DNA of 64,000 bases from Pseudomonas sp. S31 (GTDB lineage: Bacteria; Pseudomonadota; Gammaproteobacteria; Pseudomonadales; Pseudomonadaceae), in contig NZ_JACVVE010000028.1 in NCBI RefSeq assembly GCF_016648105.1, positions 25,197 to 89,196 on the forward strand, in the 5' to 3' direction. Made by a program: the position numbers and the translations under genes. Positions within the stretch are counted from its first letter, which is position 1; every line of letters starts with the position of its first letter. Below are positions 18,828 to 27,247 of this stretch, in pieces. The notes under the pieces are model-generated. The model was not told where the DNA came from and did not search any database. It saw nothing but the letters and a program-made list of their open reading frames with translations.

Positions 18828-20831
18828 TCACCTGACCAGATGCAAAAACTGCATGTGCCGCTCGTACTGGTCGAGGATGTCGTTGATGATCTGCTCCTTG
18901 CTGTAGCCCACCAGGTCGTAGTTCTGGCTGCCCTCGCTCAGGTGCACCTCCGCCCGGTAGTAGCGGCGGTTCTTCAACTCCTGGGTGCCCAAGCCGCCCA
19001 GGGCGAACGACGGGGTGAAATACCCGCGCATCTGCACCTGGTAGATGAACGGCTGCTCCTCGCCATGGCCGACCTTGAGGCTGACGTTGTCATGGCTCGG
19101 GTCGTCCTGGGTCACCAGCACCAGGCCTTTCTGCTCGAACACCTCGCGTACATCGGCGATCGCCGGGCGCACCACATCGTCCATGAAGCGGTACACCTCG
19201 TCACGCGATGGGAAGTGCACCGCCTGGCTCAGGCGCTGGCGCCAACCGCCACGGCCACGGCGTGACTGGGCGAACGGCGCCAGCGAGTGCATCTGCGCGA
19301 TCTGCCGCTGGCTTTCCAGGTAGAAGGCCTTGTGCAGCCCCCACATCATGCACAGCAGGATCAGCGAGAACGGCAGCGAGGTCAGCACCACCGCTGATTT
19401 CAGCGAGTCGATGCTGCCGGCGAACAACAGGCCGCTGGTGATCAGCGCGGTCATGGCACCCCAGAAGATACGCAGCCAGTTCGGGCCATCCTCGTCCGGG
19501 TCGCCACCCTTGGCGGACAGGGTCGAAAGCACCACGGTGCCGGAGTCGGCCGAGGTCACGAAGAACACGAAGCTGATGAACACCGTGACGGCAATCACCA
19601 CCTTGCTCCAGGGATAGGTCTCGAGCAGCAGGTACAGGCTCATCGACGGGTTATCCAGCGCCGACTGGCCGAGCGCGGTCATGCCGTGGTTGATCACCTG
19701 GTCCAGGGCGCTGTTGCCGAAGATCGACATCCACGCCAGGGTGAAGCCCAGCGGGATCAACAGCACGCCGAAGACGAACTCACGGATGGTCCGCCCGCGC
19801 GAGATCCGCGCGATGAACAGGCCCACGAACGGTGCCCAGGCAATCCACCAGGCCCAGTAGAACACCGTCCAGCCGCCCAGCCAGTCACGGTTCTCGCCGT
19901 AGGCGTACACATCGAAGCTCTTGCGCGGCAAGGCGCCGAGGTAGTCACCGAGGTTCTGGATAAGGGTGTTGAACAGGTGCTGGGTGGGCCCGGCGAACAG
20001 CACGAACAGCAGCAGCGCACAGGCCAGGAACAGGTTGATGTCGCTCATCACCCGCACGCCCTTCTCCACGCCAGCGACCGCCACGGCCACCGCCGCGCCC
20101 ATCATCAGGGTGATGAGGATCACCTGCACCCACTGGCTGTGGCTGATGCCGAACAGGTAGTCGAGCCCGGCGTTGAGGTGCAACACGCCAAAGCCCATGT
20201 CGGCGCCCAGGCCGAACACCGTGGCGATGATGCCGAAGCCGTCCACCGCGTAGCCGATCGGGCCGTTGATGCGCTTGCCGATCAGCGGGTACAGCGCCGA
20301 ACGCAGCGCCAGCGGCAGGTTGTGGCGGTAGGCGAAGTAGGCCAGGGCCATGCCGACGAAGGCGAACACGCCCCAGCCGTGCAGCCCCCAGTGCAGGAAC
20401 AGGATCTGCATCGCCTGGCGCCCGGCCTCGGCGGTGCCGCCCTCGCCTTGCGGCGGCTGCAGCATGTGGGTGAGCGGTTCGGAGACGCAGAAGAAGAACA
20501 GGGTGATGCTGATGCCGGCGGCGAACAGCATGCCGGCCCAGGACAGGTAGCTGAACTCGGGTTCGTCGTGGTCGGCACCGAGCTTGATCTTGCCGTAGCC
20601 GGACAAGGCGGTGACCACCACGAAGACCAGGTACAGGCTCATGGCCAACATGTAGTACCAGCCAACGGTGTTGGCCGCCCAGTTCTGCGCCGCCAGCAGC
20701 CACTCGCCGGCTGCTTCCGGCAGCGCGATGACCACCAGGCCGAAGAGCAGGATGAAGGTGGCTGCGAAGTAGAACACCGGGGGGTTCATGCGCATCTTGC
20801 CATTGGCAAGGGTGGAAGTCGGTGCACTCAT
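18828..20831 (-). CDS. betT: BCCT-family choline/betaine transporter, BetT type
   Basis: A 667-residue secondary transporter with 12 predicted helices. The BCCT signature segment FYWAWWIAWAPFVGLFIARI and the substrate-box tryptophans are present. The C-terminal cytoplasmic extension of about 160 residues (from about residue 510) is long, as in osmoregulated BetT proteins, and includes DEVYRFMDDVVRPAIADVRE. Choline is the most likely substrate, but taurine- or betaine-type quaternary amines cannot be excluded, given tauABCD next door. It is convergent with tauD. ATG 20831 is used; a second in-frame Met lies 12 codons in. Confidence 0.82.
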   Translation of the reverse strand: MSAPTSTLANGKMRMNPPVFYFAATFILLFGLVVIALPEAAGEWLLAAQNWAANTVGWYYMLAMSLYLVFVVVTALSGYGKIKLGADHDEPEFSYLSWAGMLFAAGISITLFFFCVSEPLTHMLQPPQGEGGTAEAGRQAMQILFLHWGLHGWGVFAFVGMALAYFAYRHNLPLALRSALYPLIGKRINGPIGYAVDGFGIIATVFGLGADMGFGVLHLNAGLDYLFGISHSQWVQVILITLMMGAAVAVAVAGVEKGVRVMSDINLFLACALLLFVLFAGPTQHLFNTLIQNLGDYLGALPRKSFDVYAYGENRDWLGGWTVFYWAWWIAWAPFVGLFIARISRGRTIREFVFGVLLIPLGFTLAWMSIFGNSALDQVINHGMTALGQSALDNPSMSLYLLLETYPWSKVVIAVTVFISFVFFVTSADSGTVVLSTLSAKGGDPDEDGPNWLRIFWGAMTALITSGLLFAGSIDSLKSAVVLTSLPFSLILLCMMWGLHKAFYLESQRQIAQMHSLAPFAQSRRGRGGWRQRLSQAVHFPSRDEVYRFMDDVVRPAIADVREVFEQKGLVLVTQDDPSHDNVSLKVGHGEEQPFIYQVQMRGYFTPSFALGGLGTQELKNRRYYRAEVHLSEGSQNYDLVGYSKEQIINDILDQYERHMQFLHLVR

Positions 20832-20999
20832 GCATGCACCTCGTCACGGGACGTGAGGTTCGGATTGAACGGGTTCAGCAAAGGAATCCTCCTGTTGAAC
20901 ACCGGCAGCGGACCAGCGTTTTTCGTTGAACAAGCGTTCAAGTTAAACATGGATCGGCTTTCAAAGCGAACCGGGGGGCTGATTGGTAGGCACCTTGGA

Positions 21000-21074
21000 G
21001 GCCCTTTTCGCGGGTGAACCCGCTCCTACAGGGGCACCCATTCCTGTAGGTGCGGGTTCACCCGCGAAAGGGCC
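21000..21074. repeat. REP inverted pair downstream of epsC
   Basis: GGCCCTTTTCGCGGGTGAAC and its reverse complement face each other around CAGGGGCACCCATTCCTG. It is a variant core (GTGAACCC instead of GTAAACCC) with both arms sharing the change, as expected of a compensated palindrome. It lies between epsC and the betT promoter region. Confidence 0.9.
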
Positions 21075-21094
21075 CGTCCAGGCAAATGATCAGC

Positions 21095-22027
21095 TCAACT
21101 CTTGTCCTGGCAATCCAACTGCAGATTGGCCTGGGTAATGTTGCTATCAGCCGGCACGCTGCGGGTCAGCCACACGTTGCCACCAATGGTCGAGCCCTTG
21201 CCGATGGTGATGCGCCCGAGGATGGTCGCACCGGCATAGATCACCACATCGTCCTCGACGATCGGATGCCGCGGCAGGCCTTTGTGCAGCGTGCCCGACT
21301 CGTCGCTGGGGAAGCGCTTGGCACCCAGGGTCACCGCCTGGTAGATGCGTACCCGCTCGCCGATGATCGCCGTTTCACCGATCACCACGCCGGTGCCGTG
21401 GTCGATGAAGAAGCTCGGGCCGATCTGCGCGCCAGGGTGAATGTCGATGCCGGTGGCCGAGTGCGCCAGCTCCGAGCTGATGCGTGCCAGCAGCGGCAGG
21501 CCGGCCTGGTACAGGTGGTGGGCCAGGCGGTGGTGGATCACCGCCAGGATACCTGGGTAGCACAGCAGCACTTCGTCCACGCTGCGCGCCGCCGGATCGC
21601 CGTGGTAGGCGGCCAGCACGTCGGTGTCGAGCAGCACACGCAGCTCGGGCAGCGCCGCCGCGAAGCCCTGGATCAGGCGCAGGGCCTGGGCATCGACTGC
21701 AGCCAGGTCGGCCTTGTTCTGCCGCGCGGCATAGCGCAGTTCAAGGCGGGCCTGGGTCAGCAGTGCGGTCAGCGCGGTGTCGAGGGTATGGCCGACATAG
21801 AAATCTTCGCTTTCCTCGCGCAGATCGACCGGGCCCAGGCGCATGGGGAACAGCGCGCCGCACAGCTGTTCGAGGATGTGTCGCATCGCCTCGCGCGACG
21901 GCAGCTCACGACCGCCCTGCTCGCCACTGCTGCGGCCATTGCGGGTACGCCACTGTTCACGGGCGCTGCGCAGGCCGCTGACGATGCCGTGCAATTGCCA
22001 TTGCCCAGATGAAGGTTGTTCGCTCAC
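21095..22027 (-). CDS. epsC: Serine O-acetyltransferase, EpsC type
   Basis: A 310-residue left-handed beta-helix acetyltransferase making O-acetylserine for cysteine synthesis. An N-terminal helical region is followed from about residue 190 by SAT motifs (ATGIDIHPGAQIGPSFFIDH, then GERVRIYQAVTLGAKRF and GSTIGGNVWLTRSVP). It starts at GTG 22027, preceded by AGGAG six bases away; an ATG farther upstream would run through a REP and is rejected. Divergent from the cystine transporter genes, which fits sulfur assimilation. The EpsC label follows the domain arrangement and length, longer than E. coli CysE. Confidence 0.85.
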   Translation of the reverse strand: MSEQPSSGQWQLHGIVSGLRSAREQWRTRNGRSSGEQGGRELPSREAMRHILEQLCGALFPMRLGPVDLREESEDFYVGHTLDTALTALLTQARLELRYAARQNKADLAAVDAQALRLIQGFAAALPELRVLLDTDVLAAYHGDPAARSVDEVLLCYPGILAVIHHRLAHHLYQAGLPLLARISSELAHSATGIDIHPGAQIGPSFFIDHGTGVVIGETAIIGERVRIYQAVTLGAKRFPSDESGTLHKGLPRHPIVEDDVVIYAGATILGRITIGKGSTIGGNVWLTRSVPADSNITQANLQLDCQDKS

Positions 22028-22060
22028 GGTGTTCTCCTGGATTTTTTTAGCGTCAGTGCC

Positions 22061-22124
22061 GGCCCTTTCGCGGGTAAACCCGCTCCTACAGGCTTCGCGA
22101 ATCCGGTTCACTCGGGAAAGGGCC
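22061..22124. repeat. Decayed REP pair between epsC and tcyJ
   Basis: The left arm (GGCCCTTTCGCGGGTAAACC) is intact, but the right arm has diverged (GGTTCACTCGGGAAAGGGCC) and lost the CTCCTACA partner. It lies in the divergent promoter gap. An ageing REP copy. Confidence 0.8.
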
Positions 22125-22212
22125 GTCCTGAAAACATGCAGTCCACTCTACGGCAATCCTTCCAACCTGGCCTACCCTCAACGGTGTCCATTCACCGATT
22201 CGGGGGCCCGTC

Positions 22213-23007
22213 ATGTCGAAATTCGTCAAACCGCTTCTCACCGCCAGCCTGGCCGTCGTGCTCGGTACTGGCCTGTTCAGCCAGGCCTTCGCCGGCGAGC
22301 AGCTGAAGACCATCCAGGAAAAAGGCGTGATCAACGTCGGCCTCGAGGGCACCTATCCACCGTTCAGCTTCCAGGACGAGAACGGCAAACTCACCGGCTT
22401 CGAGGTGGAGCTGTCCGAGCTCCTGGCCAAGGAACTGGGGGTAAAGGCCAAGATCCAGCCGACCAAATGGGACGGCATCCTCGCCGCACTGGAGTCCAAG
22501 CGCCTGGACGTGGTGGTGAACCAGGTGACCATTTCCGATGAACGTAAGAAGAAGTACGACTTCTCCGAGCCCTATACCATCTCCGGCATCCAGGCGCTGG
22601 TGCTGAAGAAAAAGGCCGAGCAACTGAACATCAATAGCGCCCAGGACCTGGCCGGCAAGAAGGTCGGCGTGGGCCTGGGCACCAACTACGAGCAATGGGT
22701 CAAGCAGGACGTGCCCAAAGCCGATGTGCGCACCTACGAGGACGACCCGAGCAAGTTCGCTGACCTGCGCAACGGCCGCATCGACGCCATTCTGATCGAC
22801 CGCCTGGCCGCACTGGAATACGCCAAGAAGGCCAGCGACACCCAGCTTGCCGGCGCCGCCTTCTCGCGCCTGGAAAGCGGCGTGGCCCTGCGCAAGGGCG
22901 AGCCCGAACTGCTGGCCGCGATCAACAAGGCCATCGACAAGCTCAAGGCCGATGGCACCCTGGCCAAGCTGTCGGAAAAGTACTTCGGTGCCGACGTGAC
23001 TAAATGA
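22213..23007 (+). CDS. tcyJ: Cystine-binding periplasmic protein
   Basis: A 264-residue family 3 solute-binding protein (FliY/TcyJ). Signal peptide MSKFVKPLLTASLAVVLGTG with cleavage near SQAFA-GEQ. The mature part shows GVINVGLEGTYPPFSFQDEN and DVVVNQVTISDERKKKYDFS, the cystine-binding subtype. Despite its sulfur ligand, the protein has no Cys and no Met beyond the initiator. Four-base overlap with the permease gene. Other polar amino acids are possible ligands, but divergent epsC supports cystine. Confidence 0.9.
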   Translation: MSKFVKPLLTASLAVVLGTGLFSQAFAGEQLKTIQEKGVINVGLEGTYPPFSFQDENGKLTGFEVELSELLAKELGVKAKIQPTKWDGILAALESKRLDVVVNQVTISDERKKKYDFSEPYTISGIQALVLKKKAEQLNINSAQDLAGKKVGVGLGTNYEQWVKQDVPKADVRTYEDDPSKFADLRNGRIDAILIDRLAALEYAKKASDTQLAGAAFSRLESGVALRKGEPELLAAINKAIDKLKADGTLAKLSEKYFGADVTK

Positions 23008-23672
23008 TCGCCGAGAGCCTGCAACTGGTCGCCGACTCGATCCCCTTCCTGCTCAAGGGCGCCGGCTACACCGTGCTGCTCAGCGTCGGCGGCATGTTCT
23101 TCGGCCTGCTGCTGGGCTTCGCCCTGGCGCTGATGCGCCTGTCGAAGAGCGTGTTGCTGGACTGGCCAGCGCGGGTCTACGTGTCGTTCTTTCGCGGCAC
23201 GCCCCTGCTGGTGCAACTGTTCGTGATCTACTTCGGCATGCCGCAGATCGGCATCGAGCTCGATCCGATCCCGGCCTCGCTGATCGGCCTGTCGTTGAAC
23301 ATGGCCGCGTACGTCTGCGAGATCCTGCGCGCGGCGATTTCCTCGATCGACCGTGGCCAGTGGGAAGCCGCCGCCAGCATCGGTATGACCCGTACGCAGG
23401 CCATGCGCCGGGCAATCTTGCCGCAGGCCATGCGTACCGCCTTGCCGCCGCTGGGCAACAGCTTCATCTCGCTGGTCAAGGACACCGCGCTGGCGGCAAC
23501 CATCCAGGTTCCCGAGCTGTTCCGCCAGGCGCAGCTGATTACCGCACGCACCTTCGAGGTGTTCACCATGTACCTGGCGGTCGCGGTGATCTACTGGATC
23601 CTCTGCAGCATCCTCGCGCACTTCCAGAACCGCATGGAAACGCGGGTCAACCAGCACGACCAGGAGCACTGA
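23004..23672 (+). CDS. tcyL: Cystine ABC transporter permease
   Basis: A 222-residue polar-amino-acid permease of the HisMQ family. The segment YVSFFRGTPLLVQLFVIYFG and the EAA loop SIGMTRTQAMRRAILPQA are clear. The start overlaps tcyJ by ATGA, and the stop is two bases before tcyN, so the three genes form one operon. Confidence 0.92.
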   Translation: MIAESLQLVADSIPFLLKGAGYTVLLSVGGMFFGLLLGFALALMRLSKSVLLDWPARVYVSFFRGTPLLVQLFVIYFGMPQIGIELDPIPASLIGLSLNMAAYVCEILRAAISSIDRGQWEAAASIGMTRTQAMRRAILPQAMRTALPPLGNSFISLVKDTALAATIQVPELFRQAQLITARTFEVFTMYLAVAVIYWILCSILAHFQNRMETRVNQHDQEH

Positions 23673-23674
23673 CG

Positions 23675-24430
23675 ATGATCGTGGTAGAAGGCCTGACCAA
23701 GCGCTTCAACGGCCAGACCGTGCTCGACGGCATCGACCTGACCGTCGAGGCCGGCGAGGTGATCGCCATCATCGGCCCGAGCGGCTCGGGCAAGACCACC
23801 TTCCTGCGATGCCTCAACCTGCTGGAAACCCCCGACTCCGGGCATATCCGCATCGGCGACATCAGCATCGACGCCAATCGCCCGCTGGGCGGCCAGCAGG
23901 CAGCTATCCGCCGTTTGCGCCAGCAGGCCGGGTTCGTGTTCCAGAACTTCAACCTGTTTCCCCACCGCACCGCCCTGGACAACGTCATCGAAGGGCCTGT
24001 GGTGGTGAAGAAGACGCCCCGCGCCCAAGCCCTGGAACTGGGCCGGCGATTGCTGGCCAAGGTGGGCCTGGCCGGCAAGGAAGATGCCTATCCCAGGCGC
24101 CTGTCCGGCGGCCAGCAGCAACGCGTGGCGATCGCCCGTGCACTGGCCATGGAACCGCAGGTGATCCTGTTCGACGAGCCCACCTCGGCGCTCGACCCGG
24201 AGCTGGTCGGCGAGGTGCTGGAGACCATCCGCGGGCTGGCCGCGGAAAAGCGCACGATGATCATCGTCACCCACGAGATGACCTTCGCTCGCGATGTGGC
24301 CAACCGGGTGATCTTCTTCGACAAGGGGGTGATCGTCGAGCAGGGCGAGGCCAAGGCGTTGTTCGCGGCGCCCAGGGAGGAGCGAACCCGGCAGTTCTTG
24401 CGTAAGTTCCTGGGTACCGCTGCGGGGTAA
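23675..24430 (+). CDS. tcyN: Cystine ABC transporter ATP-binding protein
   Basis: A 251-residue amino-acid-type ABC ATPase with Walker A GPSGSGKTT, Q-loop FQNFNLFPH, signature RLSGGQQQRVAIARAL, Walker B VILFDEPTSALDPE and H-loop IVTHEM. ATG 23675 directly follows the tcyL stop. It ends before a REP pair that probably terminates the tcyJLN transcript. Confidence 0.93.
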   Translation: MIVVEGLTKRFNGQTVLDGIDLTVEAGEVIAIIGPSGSGKTTFLRCLNLLETPDSGHIRIGDISIDANRPLGGQQAAIRRLRQQAGFVFQNFNLFPHRTALDNVIEGPVVVKKTPRAQALELGRRLLAKVGLAGKEDAYPRRLSGGQQQRVAIARALAMEPQVILFDEPTSALDPELVGEVLETIRGLAAEKRTMIIVTHEMTFARDVANRVIFFDKGVIVEQGEAKALFAAPREERTRQFLRKFLGTAAG

Positions 24431-24444
24431 GGCGACCCTCTGCG

Positions 24445-24523
24445 GCGGCTTTTTCGCGGGTAAACCCGCTCCTACAGGTATCGCACAGCCTGTAGGAGCG
24501 GGTTTACCCGCGAAAGGCGCCGC
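24445..24523. repeat. REP inverted pair after tcyN
   Basis: GCGGCTTTTTCGCGGGTAAA and its mirror, with a 13-base centre. It lies between tcyN and the sfnB promoter region, both read rightward, so it may separate the two transcription units. Confidence 0.9.
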
Positions 24524-24660
24524 ACTTCTATGTTTATTCCAAACAGTTAGTTCATAAACATTTAATAAGCCATTAGGGTATATGAACCGGACCACCGGAC
24601 CAGCAAACGTCTGTCGCCATCAGCTGAAGCGACGCATCCACTTTGTGAGGTTCGGTTCTG
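24524..24660 (+). promoter_or_regulatory. AT-rich upstream region of the sfnB genes
   Basis: The stretch around 24528-24585 (TTCATAAACATTTAATAAGC) is strongly AT-rich. It precedes two SfnB-type genes, so a sulfur-limitation promoter is expected here. I looked for a sigma-54 GG-N10-GC pattern, as in sfnFG, and saw no convincing one. Confidence 0.4.
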
Positions 24661-25902
24661 ATGACCACCCAGCCAACTATCCCATTCCACAGCGACGTCG
24701 ATACCTCGCCGCTGCTGCTGCCGGCCAAGGTGCTGCGCAGCGATGCCGAGGCCCTGCAAGCGGCCCGCGAACTCGCTGAAACGGCCCGCGAGCAGGCTGC
24801 ACGGCGCGACCAGCAGCGCAAACTGCCCTGGGCCGAGATCGAACAGTTCACCCGCAGCGGCCTGGGCAGCATCACCGTGCCCAAGGCCCATGGCGGCCCC
24901 GATGTCAGCTTCGCCACCGTGGCCGAAGTCTTCCGCATCATCAGCGCCGCCGACCCGGCGCTGGGGCAGATCCCGCAAAACCAGTTCGGCATGCTGCAGT
25001 TGTTGCGGGTGACCGCGACGCAAGCCCAGCAGGCATTGATCTTCCGCAGCGTGCTCGACGGCTGGCGTATCGGCAATGCCGGCCCCGAGCGCGGCACCAA
25101 GGACACCCTGACTCTCAAGGCGAGGATCACCCGCCACGGCGACGGCTATCGCATCAGCGGTGAGAAGTTCTACTCCACCGGCGCCCTGTTCGCCCATTGG
25201 GTGGCGGTCAAGGCGCTGGACGACGAAGGGCGCCAGCGCCTGGCCTTCGTTCGCCGTGGCAGCCCTGGGCTGCGCATCGTCGACGACTGGTCCGGGTTCG
25301 GCCAGCGCACCACCGCCAGCGGCACCGTGCTGCTCGACCAAGTGCCGGTGGACGCGGAGCTGGTGATCGACAACTGGCGCCAGCGCGACCTGCCGAATAT
25401 CCAGGGCGCTTCGTCGCAGCTGGTGCAGGCGGCCATCGACGCCGGTATCGCCGAGGCAGCGATCGAGGACGCCATCGCCTTCGTCCGCCAGTACTCCCGG
25501 CCTTGGATCGATGCCAAGGTCGAGCGGGCCAGCGACGACCTGTACGTGATCGCCGACATCGGCCGCCTGAAACTCGAACTGCACGCCGCCCAGGCGTTGC
25601 TGGCCAAGGCCGCGCGGGTGCTCGACGAGGTCAACGCTGGCCCCATCGATGCGGCTGCTGCAGCACGGGCATCGATTGCCGTGGCCGAGGCCAAGGTGCT
25701 CACCACCGAAATCGCCCTGCAGGCCAGCGAGAAGCTGTTCGAGCTGGCCGGCAGCCGCGCCACGCTGGCCGAGTACAACCTTGACCGCCACTGGCGCAAT
25801 GCCCGCGTGCACACCCTGCACGACCCGGTGCGCTGGAAGTACCACGCGGTAGGGGCCTATCACCTGAACGGCACGTTGCCGGCCCGGCATTCCTGGATCT
25901 GA
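24661..25902 (+). CDS. sfnB: SfnB-family sulfur-acquisition flavin oxidoreductase (copy 1)
   Basis: A 413-residue member of the acyl-CoA-dehydrogenase fold group used by FMNH2-dependent monooxygenases (SfnB, DszC-like). ITRHGDGYRISGEKFYSTGA and WSGFGQRTTASGTVLLD are the flavin-binding middle domain; the C-terminal DRHWRNARVHTLHDPVRWKY is shared by SfnB/DszC. Likely role: oxygenation of a sulfone or related organosulfur, or flavin-coupled desulfurisation. The exact substrate is not readable. One internal Met, no Cys. It is the first gene of a unit with a close paralogue and an LLM monooxygenase. Confidence 0.85.
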   Translation: MTTQPTIPFHSDVDTSPLLLPAKVLRSDAEALQAARELAETAREQAARRDQQRKLPWAEIEQFTRSGLGSITVPKAHGGPDVSFATVAEVFRIISAADPALGQIPQNQFGMLQLLRVTATQAQQALIFRSVLDGWRIGNAGPERGTKDTLTLKARITRHGDGYRISGEKFYSTGALFAHWVAVKALDDEGRQRLAFVRRGSPGLRIVDDWSGFGQRTTASGTVLLDQVPVDAELVIDNWRQRDLPNIQGASSQLVQAAIDAGIAEAAIEDAIAFVRQYSRPWIDAKVERASDDLYVIADIGRLKLELHAAQALLAKAARVLDEVNAGPIDAAAAARASIAVAEAKVLTTEIALQASEKLFELAGSRATLAEYNLDRHWRNARVHTLHDPVRWKYHAVGAYHLNGTLPARHSWI

Positions 25903-25914
25903 ATTGAGGCACCC

Positions 25915-26048
25915 GGGGCCGCTTTGCGGCCCATCGCGGCACAAGGCCGCTCCTACAGGCAGCATCGCGATTCCCTTGTGTAAGCGACGTTGTACCGCGA
26001 TCCCCTGTAGGAGCGGCCTTGCGCCGCGATGGGCTGCAAAGCAGCCCC
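25915..26048. repeat. Composite REP between the two sfnB-like genes
   Basis: The outer palindrome GGGGCCGCTTTGCGGCCCAT and inner AAGGCCGCTCCTACAGG arms face each other around a centre of about 40 bases that itself carries two GCGAT repeats. It sits within the gap between two co-directional paralogues and may create differential expression within one transcript. Confidence 0.88.
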
Positions 26049-26065
26049 TGGGGCTGGAGAACACC

Positions 26066-27247
26066 ATGACTACATCGATCATCACCTCGGATGACCAGGC
26101 CCTGGCCGTCACCGAGGAAATCGCCCAGCAACTGCGCCGCGACAGCGCCCTGCGCGACCGAGAGCGGCGCCTGCCACACGCCGAACTGGAGCTGTTCAGC
26201 CGCTCGGGCCTGTGGGCCATCAGCGTGCCCAAGGCCTTCGGCGGCGCCGGCGTGTCCAATGTCACCCTGGCCCAGGTCGTCGCCCGCATCGCCCAGGCCG
26301 ACGCCTCGCTCGGGCAGATCCCGCAGAACCACTTCTACGCCCTGGAAGTGCTGCGCGTGAACGGCAGCCCCGAGCAACAACGGCGGCTCTACCAGGAGGT
26401 CCTGGCCGGCCAGCGCCTGGGCAACGCCCTCGCCGAGCTGGGCACCAGAACCGCCCACGACCGCAACACCCGCCTGACCCGTGACGGCGAAGGTTTCCGC
26501 ATCAATGGTCGCAAGTTCTACGCCACCGGCGCCCTGTACGCCCAGCGCATCCCCACCTCGGTCATCGATGAGCAAGGCGTGCAGCAACTGGCCTTCGTCC
26601 CGGCCAGCAGCGCCGGCTTACAGGTGATCGACGACTGGAGCGGCTTCGGCCAGCGCACCACCGGCAGCGGCTCGGTGGTGTTCGACAACGTGTTCGTCCG
26701 CGCCGAAGACGTGGTGCCGTTCCAGAGCGCCTTCGAGCGCCCGACCCCGGTCGGCCCGCTGGCGCAGATCCTCCACGCCGCCATCGACACCGGTATCGCC
26801 CGCGCCGCCTACGAAGATGCCCTGCACTTCGTGCGCACCCGCAGCCGGCCCTGGGTGGATTCCGGCGTCGACAAGGCCAGTGACGACCCCCTGACCCTGA
26901 AGAGCTTCGGCCAGTTGGCCATCCGTCTGCACGCCAGCGAGGCCCTGCTCGAACGCGCCGGCCTGTACCTCGACCAGGCCCAGCAGGACAGCACCGAGAA
27001 CAGCGTCGCCGCCGCTTCCATCGCCGTCGCCGAAGCCCGCGCCATCAGCACCGAAATCGCCCTCGCCACCGGCACCACGCTGTTCGAGCTGGCCGGCAGC
27101 CAGGCCACCCTGGCCGAGCACAACCTCGACCGCCACTGGCGCAACGCCCGCGTACACACCCTGCACGACCCGGTGCGCTGGAAGTACCACGCCATCGGCA
27201 ACTACTACCTCAACGCGGAAAACCCGCCACGCCGGGGGACCCTCTGA
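26066..27247 (+). CDS. SfnB-family sulfur-acquisition flavin oxidoreductase (copy 2)
   Basis: A 393-residue paralogue of the preceding gene, aligned over nearly its full length (SRSGLWAISVPKAFGG; DGEGFRINGRKFYATGALYA; WSGFGQRTTGSGSVVFDNVF; the same DRHWRNARVHTLHDPVRWKY end). The whole chain contains no Cys and no Met except the initiator, extreme for a cytoplasmic enzyme of this size. ATG 26066 has a GGAG-type site; an upstream in-frame extension would run through the REP and is rejected. It overlaps the following monooxygenase gene by ATGA. Expected to work on an organosulfur compound with reduced flavin. Confidence 0.87.
   Translation: MTTSIITSDDQALAVTEEIAQQLRRDSALRDRERRLPHAELELFSRSGLWAISVPKAFGGAGVSNVTLAQVVARIAQADASLGQIPQNHFYALEVLRVNGSPEQQRRLYQEVLAGQRLGNALAELGTRTAHDRNTRLTRDGEGFRINGRKFYATGALYAQRIPTSVIDEQGVQQLAFVPASSAGLQVIDDWSGFGQRTTGSGSVVFDNVFVRAEDVVPFQSAFERPTPVGPLAQILHAAIDTGIARAAYEDALHFVRTRSRPWVDSGVDKASDDPLTLKSFGQLAIRLHASEALLERAGLYLDQAQQDSTENSVAAASIAVAEARAISTEIALATGTTLFELAGSQATLAEHNLDRHWRNARVHTLHDPVRWKYHAIGNYYLNAENPPRRGTL

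Noticed and set aside
24524..24660. Sigma-54 promoter before sfnB
   Set aside because: No GG-N10-GC spaced pair with the surrounding consensus could be found, although sfn genes elsewhere use one.
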